DNA from: Protula sp. h YS-2021
Taxonomy: Eukaryota > Annelida > Polychaeta > Sabellida > Serpulidae
NCBI GenBank assembly: GCA_949752745.1
Contig: OX457028.1
Span: forward strand, 8,512,922-8,576,921
Direction: 5' to 3'
DNA: 64,000 nt
Each line of letters starts with the position of its first letter. Within the stretch, counting starts at the first letter, position 1. Shown here piece after piece: positions 23,516 to 35,969 of this stretch. Both the position numbers and the translations under genes were made by a program. A model generated the notes under the pieces. That model saw nothing but the letters and a program-made list of their open reading frames with translations. It did not search any database and had not been told where the DNA came from.

Positions 23516-26376
23516 GAGGGCCATTGAAGGACTGGGCTTAAAATAATTCTCGCAAATGAATAGAGCACTCCTTTTTGCCACTTTTATCCATTTGCGGAGC
23601 AAAACAAGACAACTGATTGATCTGTGGATGTCAAATATTCCGAAGAATAATGTTTAGTACATCCCAGAAAATTTCTTCATAGGTATTGTCACCAATGCCG
23701 AAATTCTGGGTGATGGTATGCATCTTTGCTACACATCAATGCCAAGCCAAGTATTTCGCGTGGGGACGGAGGAAAGCCATAAGGAGTGCATCTGTAAACT
23801 CCCTTACTGGCTGGACAAGCTATTAAAATTCTAGTTTTCTGGGCTTTAAACAGCCACTTGTCTTATGCTGTGATGGTGTGAAAGCTGAAACGTCACAATG
23901 AATCTGTAAAGAGAAAAAAAAAACCCACAAAATTCAGCTGAATATTTCGTTTTGTCTTGTTAGGGAACTATTGGGGTCCCGATAAAAACAACAAACCGAT
24001 GAATCGATTGACTCACAGTCCCAAAGTCTAAATTGGCTTTGCTGCAGTGCCCCCAATTAAGGTGAATTATATCAAATCGATCAAACAGAGATCTCAATTA
24101 GTTCAATTGTAGCAAAGACTTGTGAATGTCAAGCGATGTGCCAAATTATCTGCCTTTTTTCGGCTGTTTCAGGCTTCAGCAGCCGGCTTTGTGTCCACAC
24201 AAAACGCAGTTCAAAAGCTCGATGAACTCTATTTTGTAGAAAAAAAGCAAACATCCCCTTAATATCCTATAGAATAAAATATGTTCAATAAGAAAAAAAC
24301 TGCGGCAGAATAAATGAGGGTAGCGGTCGAAGAATGTACACGAGTACCCCCTCCCCAGAGATGATCATTTCTGCAGTTTTTTTTAGGGGGGTGGGGGTGG
24401 GGGGAGGGGGTGATGACGTCCTCAATCACCTCCTCCCCCACCCACCTACATACATGATTTTTACTATCAACAGTTGTTGAATAACAGAGAAATGAAATGA
24501 ACCGATGACAGACAAAATCGCATTTTTATGTTCTCTAACTTCCGGGATGGGACAAATTCCGGTTCCGGATTGTTACATATATATATACAGCGAATGCTTA
24601 AGAAATAATCAATTTTATAAATGTAAAATGTATTAACTCTCTCTTCCAGTTCTTTATTGGAATTGCGGTTGTTGTTTTCAATTTTACTTTTTCATAGAGA
24701 ATCTGTTATGTCACAAAAGAAAATTATATTAAACAAAACACAGAGGCTTCTCGAAAAAAAAAATGTCAAGAAAATTTAAAAAGCTTCATTAAGAGCAAAT
24801 TAAGAGCATGTGTACACATGTTGTAGTTTTATATACCAAATATTTATTAGGTAAAAAACGTATGGCAGACGTCAACGGTGCAAATAATTCGCTTTATTTT
24901 TGCACGGAATTAGTACCGGTTTTGGCACTGATGTGCACTTGTATATTTAGCACTTCGCCGATCATGTGATCAAAAATATAACTATAAACGTTTGTGATTT
25001 TATTTATGACAGGAAGCAAAGACTTCATTGGTTGCTGGGAAAGGTTTGACCTGGATTGGAAAAAAGGGGTAGAATAGGGTGGGGGGGAGGGAGGGGGGAA
25101 TGCCGTATTCCGGACTGTTACATTCGTATTTGCCATCATAGTTATTCACGCTTTATATGAAAAGACAGATCGTACCAAAATATTGATATCTTTTCTTGCC
25201 GGACAACAATGCAATTCCTGCATTAACCAAACAAAAGCACAGGGCCCCTGTTTCCGTACAATTCAATTTTATGTTAATCCTAAGACAGTTACAAATTGAA
25301 TTCCGCTAGCATCAATGGCTCACCAACCCGAGCCAGGAAATGCCAGGCCATGAATATATTAAGCACCTCCACAAACTCTTCGTCCAATCAAATTGCAGCA
25401 TCGATTTCTCAAAGAAATTCATACTAAAGCTCCGTTTAGACAACTTTGGTGTTGCGTAAAATTAAGCGGAAAGCACGCAAACGGGTTTCCTTCTGTCCAA
25501 AACTGGTCTAATCATTCAAAAAAAAAAATATAATAACCTGTGTGTATTAATAGCAAGTGGAAGGATATTTGATATCAACAGGGTAAAGGTAAGAAGGCGA
25601 ATAAAAGTTATTATGTTCTTTTTTTATTTTCTTGTTTTTTTTTGTTTTGTTTTTTGTTTTTTTTTTTCTATTAGTTCGTATTATTTCTTACAAAAAATGC
25701 CATCTCTGCAACCAAACTACAAAATAGTTTTAACAATCGCTTTACTTAAAAAAACAACAGAATTTTCGTAAATATCTTAGCTGTATCACTTGAAACTTTA
25801 ATTAGGGAAGACTTTTTAGGAATAGAAATAGAATTAATACGGCCTTCTGAGGAATTGTCCAACTCTTATGCGATCTATGTCGTTTTCTTCTCTATATAAA
25901 GTATTTTAGAACCTGTTAAAGAGAATAGAAATTTGTTTCTAGAGATTTTATAACTTTATAAATCGTTATTTATAGTTAAAACGTGGTGTTTCTTATTATA
26001 AATAATGGTTGAAAATGGTCGATTTAAAATGACGTCACTGCCGAGCCTAGCCGAGCTAGTTCAGTAATAGACACGGAATGATGACGTCAGCTAGTGATCA
26101 TAACAGAGGTGGTTTTAGAATTCATTTCATGGCTGTACAAAGGGAATAGTTGTATTTTGCCTGGCAGATATTCCCGGTACAAAAGTGCAATTGTTTTACC
26201 TACTCTTCCCGTATCGAAAACGTCACGCTACGCACTACTGAAAGTGTGAATTTACAATCGTCACAACAGTGTGACTACACGGCAGGCAGCATCGCCGAGG
26301 AGTGCAAAAATATGCAATTTGTAACCGCATATATTTGTACCGAAATCATAAAAAAAATAAAACTATACTCGCGTTT
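23516..26376. other. Non-coding, nothing recognised
   Basis: AT-rich with a G-rich patch at 24385-24412, another near 25080-25100 and a T-rich tract at 25615-25670. No coding motif, exon-like segment or clear element was seen. Confidence 0.5.
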
Positions 26377-26535
26377 GGACTGATCCGACCCCCCCCCCCC
26401 CACCCCCTAGCCTTTTTCGCCTTTCAGGCTGAGGGAGGGTTTTCCAGATCAGTCCTCCCACTCGTGGGGTTCAGGGTTGGGGCTACCAGTGCTACAGGCT
26501 GCGGGAGGGTTTTGTGAATAAGTCCACCCCCTCGT
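26377..26535. repeat. Short inverted-repeat element (GGACTGATC termini)
   Basis: GGACTGATCCG at 26377 is mirrored by GATCAGTCC ending at 26455. A second part carries the complement of TGTAGCACTGGTAG (26482-26495) and GGGAGGGTTTTGTGAATAAG. The same termini and core are at 29763-29834. Confidence 0.6.
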
Positions 26536-28005
26536 TTTATCACGATACACCCTATACAAATACAAGAGGATCAGACGTGAACGCCCTTCTTGCAATGTTC
26601 AAAAAAAAAAAAAAAAATCCGCATCTGTTCCGTTCCAAGAATATTCACAAGGACTGGGAAAGAAATCGTTGACAGACTTGTGTGTGTGTGTGTTTTTTTC
26701 TCCTCGTGCGTTGGTCGCTGTTTGAGCTTTGTCGTGGCATTCATGAAGTTTTTGTTCTCGCATCATTCGCGTGACAAGAGCAAGACAGGATGTGCAAGTA
26801 TTGTGTAGAGGAGGGGCGGGGTGTGGGGGTGGGGGTGGAGGGAGGAGGGGGGGGGGTCTGCAAAAATGACCACAAGGACTCGAAGAACTGAAGAAACCAC
26901 AACCTTGTGGGTACAGACTTCTGTACGGAATCCAGTGTGAAGTCCTCCAGAATATAATCATATCGTTGCTTCCAGGTGTTAAATAACGGGCATTCCCTCA
27001 CCCACCCTCCTACCCACATCCCTAATTTTTTGCTTTACATTTTACGGTTCTTTTTTTACGAAAATGGTAAACTAAAGGGTTAAAACAATGCCACGTTGGC
27101 CAGTTAAAAACATGTAAAGATGTCAAGTAAGGCTAAGAGCTAGAACACTGCACTAGAGAAGAGAACGCGAATATATGGGAGAAATAAGGAAAAGAACGAA
27201 GTGAATCCTTGTGACGAATTCAGATAAAACAACTGAACCCTTGTGGCGAATTCAGATAAAAGGATTGAAACTTTTTGTAACGAATTCAGATAAAAGAAGA
27301 CATTTGGATTTCTGAATTTTGAAGGAAACAGATTTGCGCGATGTAATTACCTCACAAAATTCACAATACACGATGTAAGGTTCTTATGGTATCTGTGAGA
27401 GTTTACATATTTTAATGACTTGTCATTTTAGCCAATTTAAAAACTAATACTTTCTGACAATAACCACTAGCCAGTGACCAGCTTTGGAAAGCTTGATTTA
27501 AATGGCTGACTTTTTCCGCCAAGAAGCGAAATTCTGTCTATTTTTGGCTGAGCGATATTATGTTCCGATATTAGGTTCTGTAATAGATGTGTGGAATTTG
27601 AGTCCGTTTTGTTTCGAATGCTTAAAGCCAATCATCTGAAAACAGAACTTAGCCATACGACACTGAAGTTCGCTACTTTTGAATAATTTTTCTATGAACA
27701 CATTTCGAATTTTTCGGCCGGATCCAATTTGTGCAATTTTAGTATTTTTAAATTATTTCAGCTGTTTTTTCCTGCATGTGAATAGATAGATGGCTCTGAA
27801 GTTGCTCCTGCCCCCGCCTACAACCACCCTTGAACCTCCCAATCACCCTCCGGCCACCCCCTCCTCCACCCCACCCCTACCTGTTATCTTCGACTGTTCG
27901 CTATATTTTCATGGTACTTTTCACTTTCCTGTAGACATCTACGACAGAAAAGGTTTAGAAAACTCTGGTCGAAAAGAAACCAAACTTACAAAAGAATTAT
28001 ATGCT
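26536..28005. other. Non-coding; 32-bp triplicate
   Basis: Three copies of a roughly 32-bp unit with the core CGAATTCAGATAAAA lie at 27205-27297. Also an A run at 26600-26616, (TG)n near 26680 and a G-rich patch at 26810-26860. No gene recognised. Confidence 0.6.
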
Positions 28006-28565
28006 ACTTTTGTTATTTCATACATATGCCGATAACCCTGACTTTTTTCATACATATGGTGATAACCTTTACCTTTTTTTGTTATTTCACATATATGGCG
28101 AAAGCCCTGAATTTTTTTATATTTCATACATATGCCGATAACCCTGACTTTTTTTCATACATATGGTGATAACCTTTACCTTTTTTGCTATTTCACACAC
28201 ATGGCGATAAGTCGATAACCCTGACTTTTTTGCTATTTCATACATATGCCGATAACCCTGACGTTTTTTTATACATATGGTGATAACCCTTACCTTTTTT
28301 GTTATTTCACACGTATGGTGATACCCTTCACATTTTTTTTATTATTTCATACATATGGTGATAACCTTCACCTTTCTTGTTCTTTATACATATGGCGATA
28401 ATATTGAATTTTTCTTGTTATTTCAAACATATGGTGATAACCCTCATTTTTCTTTTTTTTTTTTTTTTGCTTTTTCATACCAAAAAGTGACGATTATCAC
28501 CACATACCATATATGGCGATAATCCTGACTTTTTAAGTTATTTCATACACAGGCTGATAACCCTG
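28006..28565. repeat. Degenerate minisatellite, about 36-40 bp
   Basis: About 14 units share TTATTTCATACATATG, then GATAACCCTGACTTTTTT with T-tract length variation. Confidence 0.85.
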
Positions 28566-28794
28566 CCTTTCTGAGCAAAAATTGAAAATGATCTAAATTT
28601 CATCACAGCAGCAGAACAGCGCAGTGATATCCGCTCGCTTTTTACAGAGTAAAAGTTGCAATAACTGCTCGATGTAAATATGAAAAATAAAGTATGTTAT
28701 TTTTTGGCCTTTTGTAGATATGAATACAACAAGTTAATCTTTAATTTTTTAGCAGAACTTGGCATTGTCCGATAATCTCTATCTGAAAAATTAT

Positions 28795-29148
28795 CCTCAT
28801 AATAGAATAATCACATCTACTTCATATATACCTCACATATGCTTCATATATATATCATACATACTTCATGTATACATTATATATACCTCATGTATACTTT
28901 ACATATACCTCACGATCACATATACTTCATGTTCATATATAGAATAGGATAATCATATATGCTCCATATATACCTCACATATGCTTCATATATAAATCAT
29001 ACATACTTCATGTATACATCATATATACCTCATGTATACTTTATGTATGCCTCACTTATACTTCATATACACCTGATACACACTGCATATATGCTTCATA
29101 TATACTTCATATATACTCACATATACCTCATACATACTCCATATACAG
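28795..29148. repeat. AT-rich tandem repeat, about 12 bp
   Basis: Repeated CATATATACCTCA / CATATGCTTCATATATA units. A larger block (about 28800-28900) reappears at about 28965-29060, which suggests segment duplication within the array. Confidence 0.8.
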
Positions 29149-30239
29149 TAGCCCCAGTCATGGACACCCGGTATTATGGCACCACTGACTTGAGGACACT
29201 TTCTTCCAGTCTTTTTTTGAAATCCCATTGGCTTCTGTACTTAGCAAACTCCTCGTTGTTGTGGACACCTCGCGATTCAGGACATTGAAAACTTTCTTTT
29301 TGCCAGTGACTTCGTAAACAAATGAAAGCCTAAAGTGTATCCTAAATACGCCGTGTCACTAAGTTGGTTTAGATAGCAACCAAATGGTATCTAAATAAAC
29401 AAACCTTTCTAAGCAGCAAGTCAAACACAACGTAGACCCTCGGATCGTTTGCATATACTGGTCATTGCTGCTGCCAATCACAGGTAGTTAATTAATAAAG
29501 AAAGTGGCATTAATTGGCATTAAATTGAGCGAGTCTATGTTTATTTTCCTGATGTTGTCCTCCGCCACCAGCCCGCTACCTTAATGTGTAATCCTCTGTT
29601 CTAGACACCCCGTTATAAGGGACAAAGATTGCCAGTCAGTTAGTTGCCCTGGTTTTGAAAAACCAGTCAAAACCTGGTTCTCATTATTTAGCTTATTCAT
29701 CTTACCACACATCTCTGCATTTAGGTCTCATTGCATAAAATGAGCAAACCATAGGCGTAAGTGGGACTGATCCGAAAACTCTCCTATAACCTGTAGCACT
29801 GGTAGGCTGAGGAAGGGTCTTTGGATCAGCCCCCGAAAGCGTGTGGTTCTATTTCTGTTTAACAGTTTTTGGTACACATTACACTACTTCTGTGTCCTTT
29901 GTACACACAGAAAAGCATGAAATAAATCCGCAGTTAATAAAATATAAATGGGCAACATACAACTACAAGATAACTGCATGTTTGCAGAGAGCCATCACAT
30001 ATATTTTCGGCTGATTATTCTCCAAAAGCCGTCTTTATAAGGATTCCATTGTATTCCCAGAAAAGCTTTTTATATAGCCATGTTCTGGGACATTGAAATT
30101 GACCGAGCTATTGTTTGCGTCATCGTGACGCCATTGGTGGATTTATAATATCTGATTAAATATGTTTGAGTTTATATCTTTAGAATATATTCAAAAACTG
30201 GTTTTACCTATGATTAGTTCAATATAAAATATTGCACTG
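29149..30239. other. Non-coding; one short inverted-repeat element
   Basis: Holds the element at 29763-29834: GGACTGATCCG on the left, GGATCAGCCCCC on the right and CTGTAGCACTGGTAG in the middle, a second copy of the 26377 element. No gene recognised elsewhere. Confidence 0.55.
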
Positions 30240-30832
30240 CAGGATAAAACGGCGAACGTCAAAACGCCGACTGCTAAAACGTCGACGAAGAAACGTCGGC
30301 GATCAAAACGTCAACAAGTGTAAAGGAGAATAAAACGCCACAAAACTAATCATGGCTGAAATGACGGTAATAAACTCAATTGAACTGAATCATCTCTGTA
30401 ATCAATAAGCTGGTGATGCACTAAAATATAAATTAATCACAAACACTCGTCGTCACAAAGATAACAATATCAGTCAATGCAACTTTCAGTGAAATTTATT
30501 TACTCCACCAAAACTCAAATCACAACTTCAAAAATATCTCAATAAATACTACTCGTCGGGCAACTCTAGAAATCCAGACACAACGTTAGCTTGAATAAAT
30601 ATTATACGATTCCTCAAAGCATTGCACTAGGTAATAAAGACCATTGACTTACTCCAACCTCCCCTAGCCTTTCGTGGCGGCATTGGGGTGTTAACCAGGT
30701 AAAACATATGCGAGTTATACTTGTTGTGGGACAATTCACAAGGGAATGGCCAACGTTTTATCAGCCCTTACACCTATCGACGTTTTGACTGTCGAACTTT
30801 CATCCATCGACGTTTTGACAAAATACAGACCC
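30240..30832. mobile_element. Non-autonomous DNA transposon-like element, about 0.6 kb
   Basis: The left end has repeated AAAACGTCGAC / AAAACGCCGAC motifs, then AAGTGTAAAGGAGAATAAAACG at 30315-30336. The right end has the mirror image, CGTTTTATCAGCCCTTACACC and CGACGTTTTGAC twice (30750-30820). Terminal plus subterminal inverted repeats and no coding capacity fit a MITE or other non-autonomous DNA element. Confidence 0.65.
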
Positions 30833-31440
30833 ATATCACACTGTTTGTACCAAAAATGTACTTATCCTGGTATTAGTTAAGGAAAATATACTTTTGTCAC
30901 TCAGTGTTTATCTTTTCACTAATTATAACAGCAATTTAGGCACTTAAGAATCTTCTTTCTGCATTAAAGTTTTAGCTATTTATAGTAAACGTGAAAAAAA
31001 CTTTCCTTTGTTTGTACGTATAAAGAAATTTTATCAAAGGCTGCCCACAGTTCAATGGCCTTAAGGTTAATGACGCCAGTGAGTTCGGCTATTTTTATGT
31101 CAAGTTATTTCAACTGTTCTATTCAATCCGATAGTTCCTGTAGGATATATAAGTGAAGTGGTGCAAAAATGTAGAACTTTAAAACAATAGAACAAATGCC
31201 ATGCTGACAAGGGTGTGTGAATTATGACGTCATGACCATTTTTGCCTGCTGTTGATAATATCAGAGAGAATAACAAAGGCATAGACATCACAGGACTTCC
31301 ATCGAGAATCGAGTGTCACGGTGCACTTATGTCCTTGTGGTCTGCTAGGTGTACACCTGAATACGTAATTAGATGTCTCAGTGCAAAAACACAACATACA
31401 ATAAAGGATAAAGCTTGCTAAATCTGAAGAAATCAAAGTA
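30833..31440. other. Non-coding, nothing firm
   Basis: A minus-strand open frame covers 31230-31436 (segment PSRPQGHKCTVTLDSRWK), just downstream of the candidate exons at 31447-31778, and a TTCAG acceptor-like site lies at about 31354. The frame does not join cleanly to those exons, so it is not called. Confidence 0.35.
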
Positions 31441-31446
31441 GCTTAC

Positions 31447-31480
31447 CCTTCCACTCTTGATATGCTTCAAGCATCCATGA
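31447..31480 (-). CDS. Candidate 34-nt internal exon (weak)
   Basis: On the minus strand a strong polypyrimidine tract and TTTATTTCCAG precede 31480, and GGAAGG|GTAAGC follows 31447. The segment could join the 31677-31778 segment (phase 2) to read CHGCLKHIKSGR. No protein family was recognised and no further exon could be joined. It could be a non-coding RNA exon or chance. Confidence 0.2.
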
Positions 31481-31676
31481 CTGGAAATAAAGAAAAAAAC
31501 AACTGTTTAATGCTAACGTAGCTAGTTCTTGTGGGAGTATGCCGGTTGTTATAAATGGACTGCATATTCAACTTTTATGACAGTATGCGGTTTGTGCTTT
31601 AGCTATATAAAGCGGTTAATGGGCGAACTAAATGACACATATTAAAAAATTTTTAGTACAAAAAATTGCCACTTAC

Positions 31677-31778
31677 CAAGACAGACAGTTATCATGTTTG
31701 AGTTTGTCCTCAGCGTCAGCACCAAACATCAACCAGGTTTCTCCCGTTCCTTGAAGTGCACACAGAAAGCAGTTGTCA
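31677..31778 (-). CDS. Candidate 102-nt internal exon (weak)
   Basis: On the minus strand the sequence is bounded by CACTTAG on the left and a consensus donor TTG|GTAAGT on the right. One frame is open throughout and looks protein-like: CFLCALQGTGETWLMFGADA, then EDKLKHDNCLS. The other two frames contain stops. The acceptor lacks a good pyrimidine tract. No family was recognised. Confidence 0.25.
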
Positions 31779-31784
31779 CTAAGT

Positions 31785-33364
31785 GTCCGTGTGTGACTCC
31801 TCTATTAATGATATTATTGCAGACATCAATCACATAATCACTTTAGTTAAATAAGATGTTACTAATATTGCACAGTATTTTGATTTCCCCCGTCTAACGT
31901 ACTATTTAGAATAAAGAACATAGTGCATAACCTGGCCTGAATTTCTCGATGTTACATATGGTTTGGAATGAAGAAGTAAGCATATAAGTATTGTCTACAA
32001 ATTTCCCATCGTAGCATTGAAACAAAATCAAATTGTAGTAACAACTCGATGTATGTTTTCGTGATAGTAAGAACGCTCACACTTAAAGCTCAGTGCTGAA
32101 AGTAAATATCGGAATGGACCTTAGACTTGTTACAGATTTTTAGCACAATTGTTTTGTATAACAAGAATAGTAATCATGTTTCCGTTAGAAACAGAGTTCT
32201 TAACTGGGAATATTGTGCACTTCACAATGTACGTACAAGATAATCGTTATGATGCTATGATTGCTGAGAGCGATTTAATCTGGTTAAATTGTCCTTAAGT
32301 CCCACTTTTCTTTTACTTATGTTATCTTTCTTTAACAACTAAAACGTGAACTGTTTAATGCAAATTAAATATACATACCAATAATATGGACTTAGACAAA
32401 ATATAAAGGCTCTTTACAAAATCTAGCGTCGGTAGAAATGCTAAGTGTAAGGCATAGGAGTACCTGTGACCTAAATTTAGTTAGAAGTACTTAAAGGAGA
32501 TCTGTAGTTTTGACAAATTTGGCATTACATACCACATAAAAAGTATCTTCTTTGTATTCAAATAATACCTCAATAAATCGTTTTTACGAATATTTACATT
32601 CATTATTATGACTTCATAATGACATACGTTGTTTTCGATAGTTTGCTTCCAAAAATGGGATAAAAGACAATATTTCTTAAAATTCCGTGATTCTTACTCA
32701 TTTGGTAATATAAAAATATATGAAATAAAAACAAACAGAAGAAATGCATGCAAAATATATACTTCGAAATAATTTGTAATGTTTCCTGTGATACTTTTGT
32801 TCTATGACGCACTTTACAACGTTTCCTGTAATACTTTTATTATGTGACTCACTTTATATCGTTTCCTGTAATAACGTTTCCCGTAAGTAGGTCGCTTTTA
32901 ACTGTTTCTTGCACACCAACGTATGACTATGTTATGCCTGTGGTGCTTCAACGCATTTCATCTTAACCCCTCAAGTCGGGGCCTGCGCAATATTTTAAAA
33001 GCTGTTAACAGCTTTAGCGCTGAACGAACTTGGTTAAATATACCACAATCTACCGTCCTATATGAAAAACAAATGTTAATCATGCCGATTACATGACGAC
33101 TACATTATACTGCATTTTGTGTCAGTATTCAACCAGAGACTATCGTGTTTTCTGTGTGAGTAAGCAAGTACACAACCTTTTGTCTTTATATTATACATAG
33201 TAGTCATGCAGATTTACCAAATACTTAACACATGGTAATGGTAGACTGTAATTTCGCCATACAATAATATAGAAAAATACTTTATATTCTGTGAATACTT
33301 TTTATACGTTAAATACTTTATATACTTGTCTGATTTATGTACTACCCTCTGCATAGCAAAAACA
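31785..33364. other. Non-coding; about 43-bp duplication
   Basis: GTTTCCTGT(G/A)ATACTTTT with its following segment is tandemly repeated at about 32777-32880. The rest is AT-rich without recognised features. Confidence 0.5.
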
Positions 33365-33417
33365 AAGGTAATAATAATAATGGTGATAATAATAATAACA
33401 ATAATAGTAATAGTAAT

Positions 33418-33507
<90 letters not shown>

Positions 33508-33508
33508 C
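33365..33508. repeat. (AAT)n microsatellite
   Basis: An ATA/AAT triplet array of about 140 bp with a few interruptions near the left end. Poly-Asn, Ile or Leu frames are artefacts. Confidence 0.95.
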
Positions 33509-33514
33509 TGTATT

Positions 33515-33905
33515 CAATAACTTGGCTCAAACTCAAACTCACGCCAAAACTCAAAATTTGAGTATGACCTTAATTCATTCAATAAGAAACATTCATTCTC
33601 AAAATGAGTCAAGACTCAAACTCACCTTGAGTCAGCTTAGAGGTGACTTAAAATTAAGTAATTAAGATAAAATTAAGTAAATAAGTCAAATGAAATAACT
33701 GGTAAGTTTTTGTTTTTCTCCATAGCATGGCTAAAATGCGCTGTTTCCCTCATTTTAAATTATACCGCCCACAGAAGGGGTCTAGCGTTTTCTGGGAGTT
33801 TCAACGCAGAGTAGTTTAAATTCATTTTTTGAGCAAATGGTCAGTGAGTTTGAAACTCAAGTTTTAAACTCAGTCTGACAAGGCGCTTACGCTGTTTAAA
33901 AAATA
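33515..33905. mobile_element. MITE-like element, GAGTTTGAG family, copy 1
   Basis: CTCAAACTCAAACTCA at the left is mirrored by AGTGAGTTTGAAACTCAAGT at the right (33843). In between are TGAGTCAGCTTAGAGGTGA, GTTTCCCTCATTTTAAATTA and CCCACAGAAGGGGTCTA. A diverged second copy with the same order of blocks lies at 47050-47410. Confidence 0.65.
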
Positions 33906-34200
33906 CTTTTAAACTATTTTGAGTTGACATGCAGACAGCCCCTAAGGCTCTAACCCTGGCTGGTAGTTAGCTTTAAACTATTTTAAGACTGTCTCTTGGC
34001 TCAACAATTTGTCTCTTTGTCTGTCTGTGGTGGGGAGGGGGGAGCGGGAGGGGCAAGGGGGTGAACGGGGGCGGGGGGGGGACTCCAGCCTGGATATACA
34101 TCCGTAAATTCTTCCAGTTTTATAGAGAAACAAAACTTTTCAGAGTAGGAAACGAGCCTGGGCAATAGAAATAATGGGGAACGGCTACTCAATCCGCGTG
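33906..34200. other. Non-coding, G-rich patch
   Basis: Contains a G-rich stretch at 34030-34080 and no coding signal. Confidence 0.5.
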
Positions 34201-34204
34201 GAGA

Positions 34205-34515
34205 TAAATTGTTGTCATAAAATGTTGTCAAAGTGCTGTCATAAAATGTTGTCATAAAATGTTGTCATAAAATGTTGTCTTAAAATGTTGTCCTAAAATG
34301 TTCTAATAAAATGTTGTCCTAAAATGTTGTCTTAAAATGTTGTCCTAAAATGTTGTCATAAAATGTTGTCATAAAATGTTGTTCCAAAATGTTGTCATAA
34401 AATGTTGTACCAAAATGTTGTCTTAAAATGTTGTCATAAAATGTTGTTCCAAATGTTGTCTTAAAATGTTGCCATAAAATGTCCCAAATGTTGTCATAAA
34501 ATGCTGTCATAAAAC
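34205..34515. repeat. 13-15 bp minisatellite
   Basis: About 22 units of AAAATGTTGTCATAA with variants at the last three to four bases (CTTA, CCTA, TTCC). Confidence 0.9.
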
Positions 34516-34819
34516 GTATTTCGCTATTTAAGTCCTAATGCAACCAACATACAGGATTTCAAAGTTATTTCGTGAGTGTAACAAATACATCAAAATATTT
34601 TATATTGAACCATAAGAGGCATTGATATATTGACCAAAGACCGACAGAGCTCCCTGGTGACTAACTGTGGAACCATCACATGCCAAGCGCATCGGCCGTT
34701 ATATGGAAGAATCAATGCTTATCCGTGAACATCATTCAGAGCAGCCCCCCCCCCCAAACCCCAACCCTCTCCCCCACCCCACCCTACCCTGTCCCTCAGG
34801 CATTGCTACAATGACATAT

Positions 34820-35868
34820 GGCTGCCGATAGCATCTCCTTTTTGGCCCTAAGTCACTCTTCTGCCCCCCTCCCCTTCCCCCTCCCCCCGCCACTTGGCTT
34901 TGAGAGTCCCCCAGTTCTTCACACAACCAGAACCCTAGACTTTTCTATCAGTCACAAGAGAATAGAAACATCGAATTGGAAATTGTATTTCTATCATTAT
35001 ACGGAATGTTTTTTATACTTGATGGGAGCCCTGACGCACGTTGTGTTTTGGAAGGAGGATGGTGGGCGGGGGGAGCGATTGTCGCAAATTGTTTGATTAA
35101 TGTACAAAATGATTGGGAGGAGCGAGGCTTTGTCTTTGCATCTTTTGATGTCATTTTGTCTTTGGTTTCCCTTTCATCCTTCCTTGTTCACGTCTGTGTG
35201 TCGCTTTCGGAAACTCCCACACGTCATAAAAGACTATAGTTTGTACAACTACAAACTTGTTGCCCTCTTTTGTGATTTGTTTCACAAGTTTATAATAGAT
35301 ATTTGCAGCAGACAAATTTCACAGCCATTAACTGCTCGGGACGGCTGCGGAGAGTTCGAATATTTCAGTGCATATATTATATATATAATAATATTTTACT
35401 CAAAATGTCGACTCAGAAAAACTAGCAGTCTCTTGTGCGTTCCGATCAACAGTCGTCCAATCAGATTACAGCATTTACCTGAGCCTTGTAACAATCAATA
35501 ATTAAGTAAAAACACGTTGTTGTTTATATGGGAAGAAAACAGGAAGAAAATGTTGACAAAAAAAAAAAACAAAACAAAACAAAACAAAAACAAATGCAAA
35601 ACAAACAACTTAAGATCATCATGAGATATACGATTTTAAGGATATATTTTACCATATGGAAATATCTTAAGCATCGAATAAAATGTCTAGGTGATCTATT
35701 TTTGTGACTTTGCCTATAAAATATGCAATATATGTGACTGATAGAAAAGTCTAGGGTTCTGGTTGTGTGAAGAACTGGGGGACTCTCAAAGCCATGTGGC
35801 GGTTGGGGGGAGGGAGGGGGAGGGGGCAGAAGAGTGACTTAGGGCCAAAAAGGAGATGCTATCGGCAG

Positions 35869-35869
<1 letters not shown>
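34820..35869. mobile_element. 1.05-kb element with 136-bp inverted repeats
   Basis: 34820-34955 reappears as its reverse complement at 35734-35869. Both arms are 136 bp and nearly identical. Landmarks in the left arm are GGCTGCCGATAGCATCTCC, GGCCCTAAGTCACTCTTCTG, TTTGAGAGTCCCCCAGTTC and CTAGACTTTTCTATCAGTCA. The 780-bp interior has no convincing coding sequence. The structure fits a non-autonomous DNA transposon; a segmental inverted duplication cannot be excluded. No target-site duplication was identified. Confidence 0.7.
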
Positions 35870-35956
<87 letters not shown>

Positions 35957-35965
35957 CTGCCGATA
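35860..35965. repeat. (TA)n array inside a GGCAGC inverted repeat
   Basis: TATCGGCAGC (35860-35869) and GCTGCCGATA (35956-35965) flank about 86 bp of pure TA, so the whole stretch is one self-complementary block. A short TATATAT and TTA run follows. Confidence 0.9.
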
Positions 35966-35969
35966 TATA

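Noticed and set aside
33326..33561. Poly-Asn, poly-Ile and poly-Leu proteins
   Set aside because: Readings of the (AAT)n microsatellite. The same applies to 35767-36060 (TA), 54466-54979 (CT) and 58014-58280 (TTA).
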